Below are positions 4,980-5,045 of a DNA stretch of 5,045 nt, one piece after another (within the stretch, counting starts at the first letter, position 1; each line of letters starts with the position of its first letter). The notes under the pieces are model-generated. The model saw only the letters and a program-made list of their open reading frames with translations. It did no database searches and had not been told where the DNA came from. A program made the position numbers and the translations under genes. The stretch is from Methanomassiliicoccales archaeon (GTDB lineage Archaea > Thermoplasmatota > Thermoplasmata > Methanomassiliicoccales > Methanomethylophilaceae): contig CAAFZG010000106.1 of NCBI GenBank assembly GCA_900767505.1, forward strand, positions 1-5,045. The letters are read 5' to 3'.

Positions 4980-5045
4980 TCGATGTCCTGCGCTTCAGAA
5001 CGGCGATGATCAGGTCCAAGAGCTTGTTCATGCAGGCGACCATGG
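4980..5045 (-). pseudogene. C-terminal end of IS110-family-like transposase (partial)
   Basis: Read from the window edge on the minus strand, the frame gives MVACMNKLLDLIIAVLKRR before meeting intron sequence. This fits the C-terminus of IS110/IS116-type (Transposase_20) proteins, which commonly end KVAxVACMxKLLxIIxALL plus a few residues. Only about 22 codons are visible, and the rest lies outside the window. With the intron in place the frame continues antisense through D6 and D5 to a stop at about 4893, so the natural last residues were probably replaced. IS110 enzymes are DEDD recombinases guided by a bridge RNA; no such RNA can be identified here. Confidence is limited by the short length. 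Confidence -1.

Overview
The window reads as a mobile-element hot spot in an archaeal genome. Three things suggest archaea. TATA boxes (TTTATATG, TATATAAA) sit about 23-27 bases before the expected transcript starts. One ATG lies about 23 bases after its TATA box with no Shine-Dalgarno, as in a leaderless mRNA. The transposases also look like families common in methanogens. A gut or anaerobic-digester methanogen related to Methanomassiliicoccales or Methanosarcina would fit, but that is inference; no rRNA or housekeeping marker is present.

Layout from left to right. Positions 1-375 (+) hold the middle of a predicted AAA-family ATPase gene, open at the window edge and cut off in a conserved motif. 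About 376-2145 is an IS66-type insertion sequence whose single transposase gene (tnpC-like, 2082-421, minus strand) is intact and has all DDE residues. Positions 2143-2531 form a mostly non-coding junction. It contains a 29-bp palindrome flanked by 6-bp direct repeats, a short minus-strand coding remnant, and an AT-rich stretch with two divergent TATA boxes. Positions 2532-3034 (+) encode the N-terminal third or so of an IS1634/IS4-superfamily-like transposase. Positions 3035 to about 4979 (+) are a complete-looking group II intron: a GTGTG 5' end, structured 5' RNA, a 494-aa reverse transcriptase/maturase with YADD, a D5 with a CGC triad, and a D6 with a bulged A. Positions 4980-5045, read on the minus strand, resemble the C-terminus of an IS110-family transposase.

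How the parts relate. The IS66 insertion broke the ATPase gene. The intron lies 8 bases downstream of a perfect hairpin in the IS1634-like gene, a target choice like that of class C group II introns. The two sides of the intron do not reconstitute one gene, which points to a rearrangement through the intron. The intron's reverse transcriptase gene runs through the catalytic D5 and ends in the D6 loop, so those bases act as both ribozyme and codons. No CRISPR array, tRNA, rRNA or defence operon was seen.
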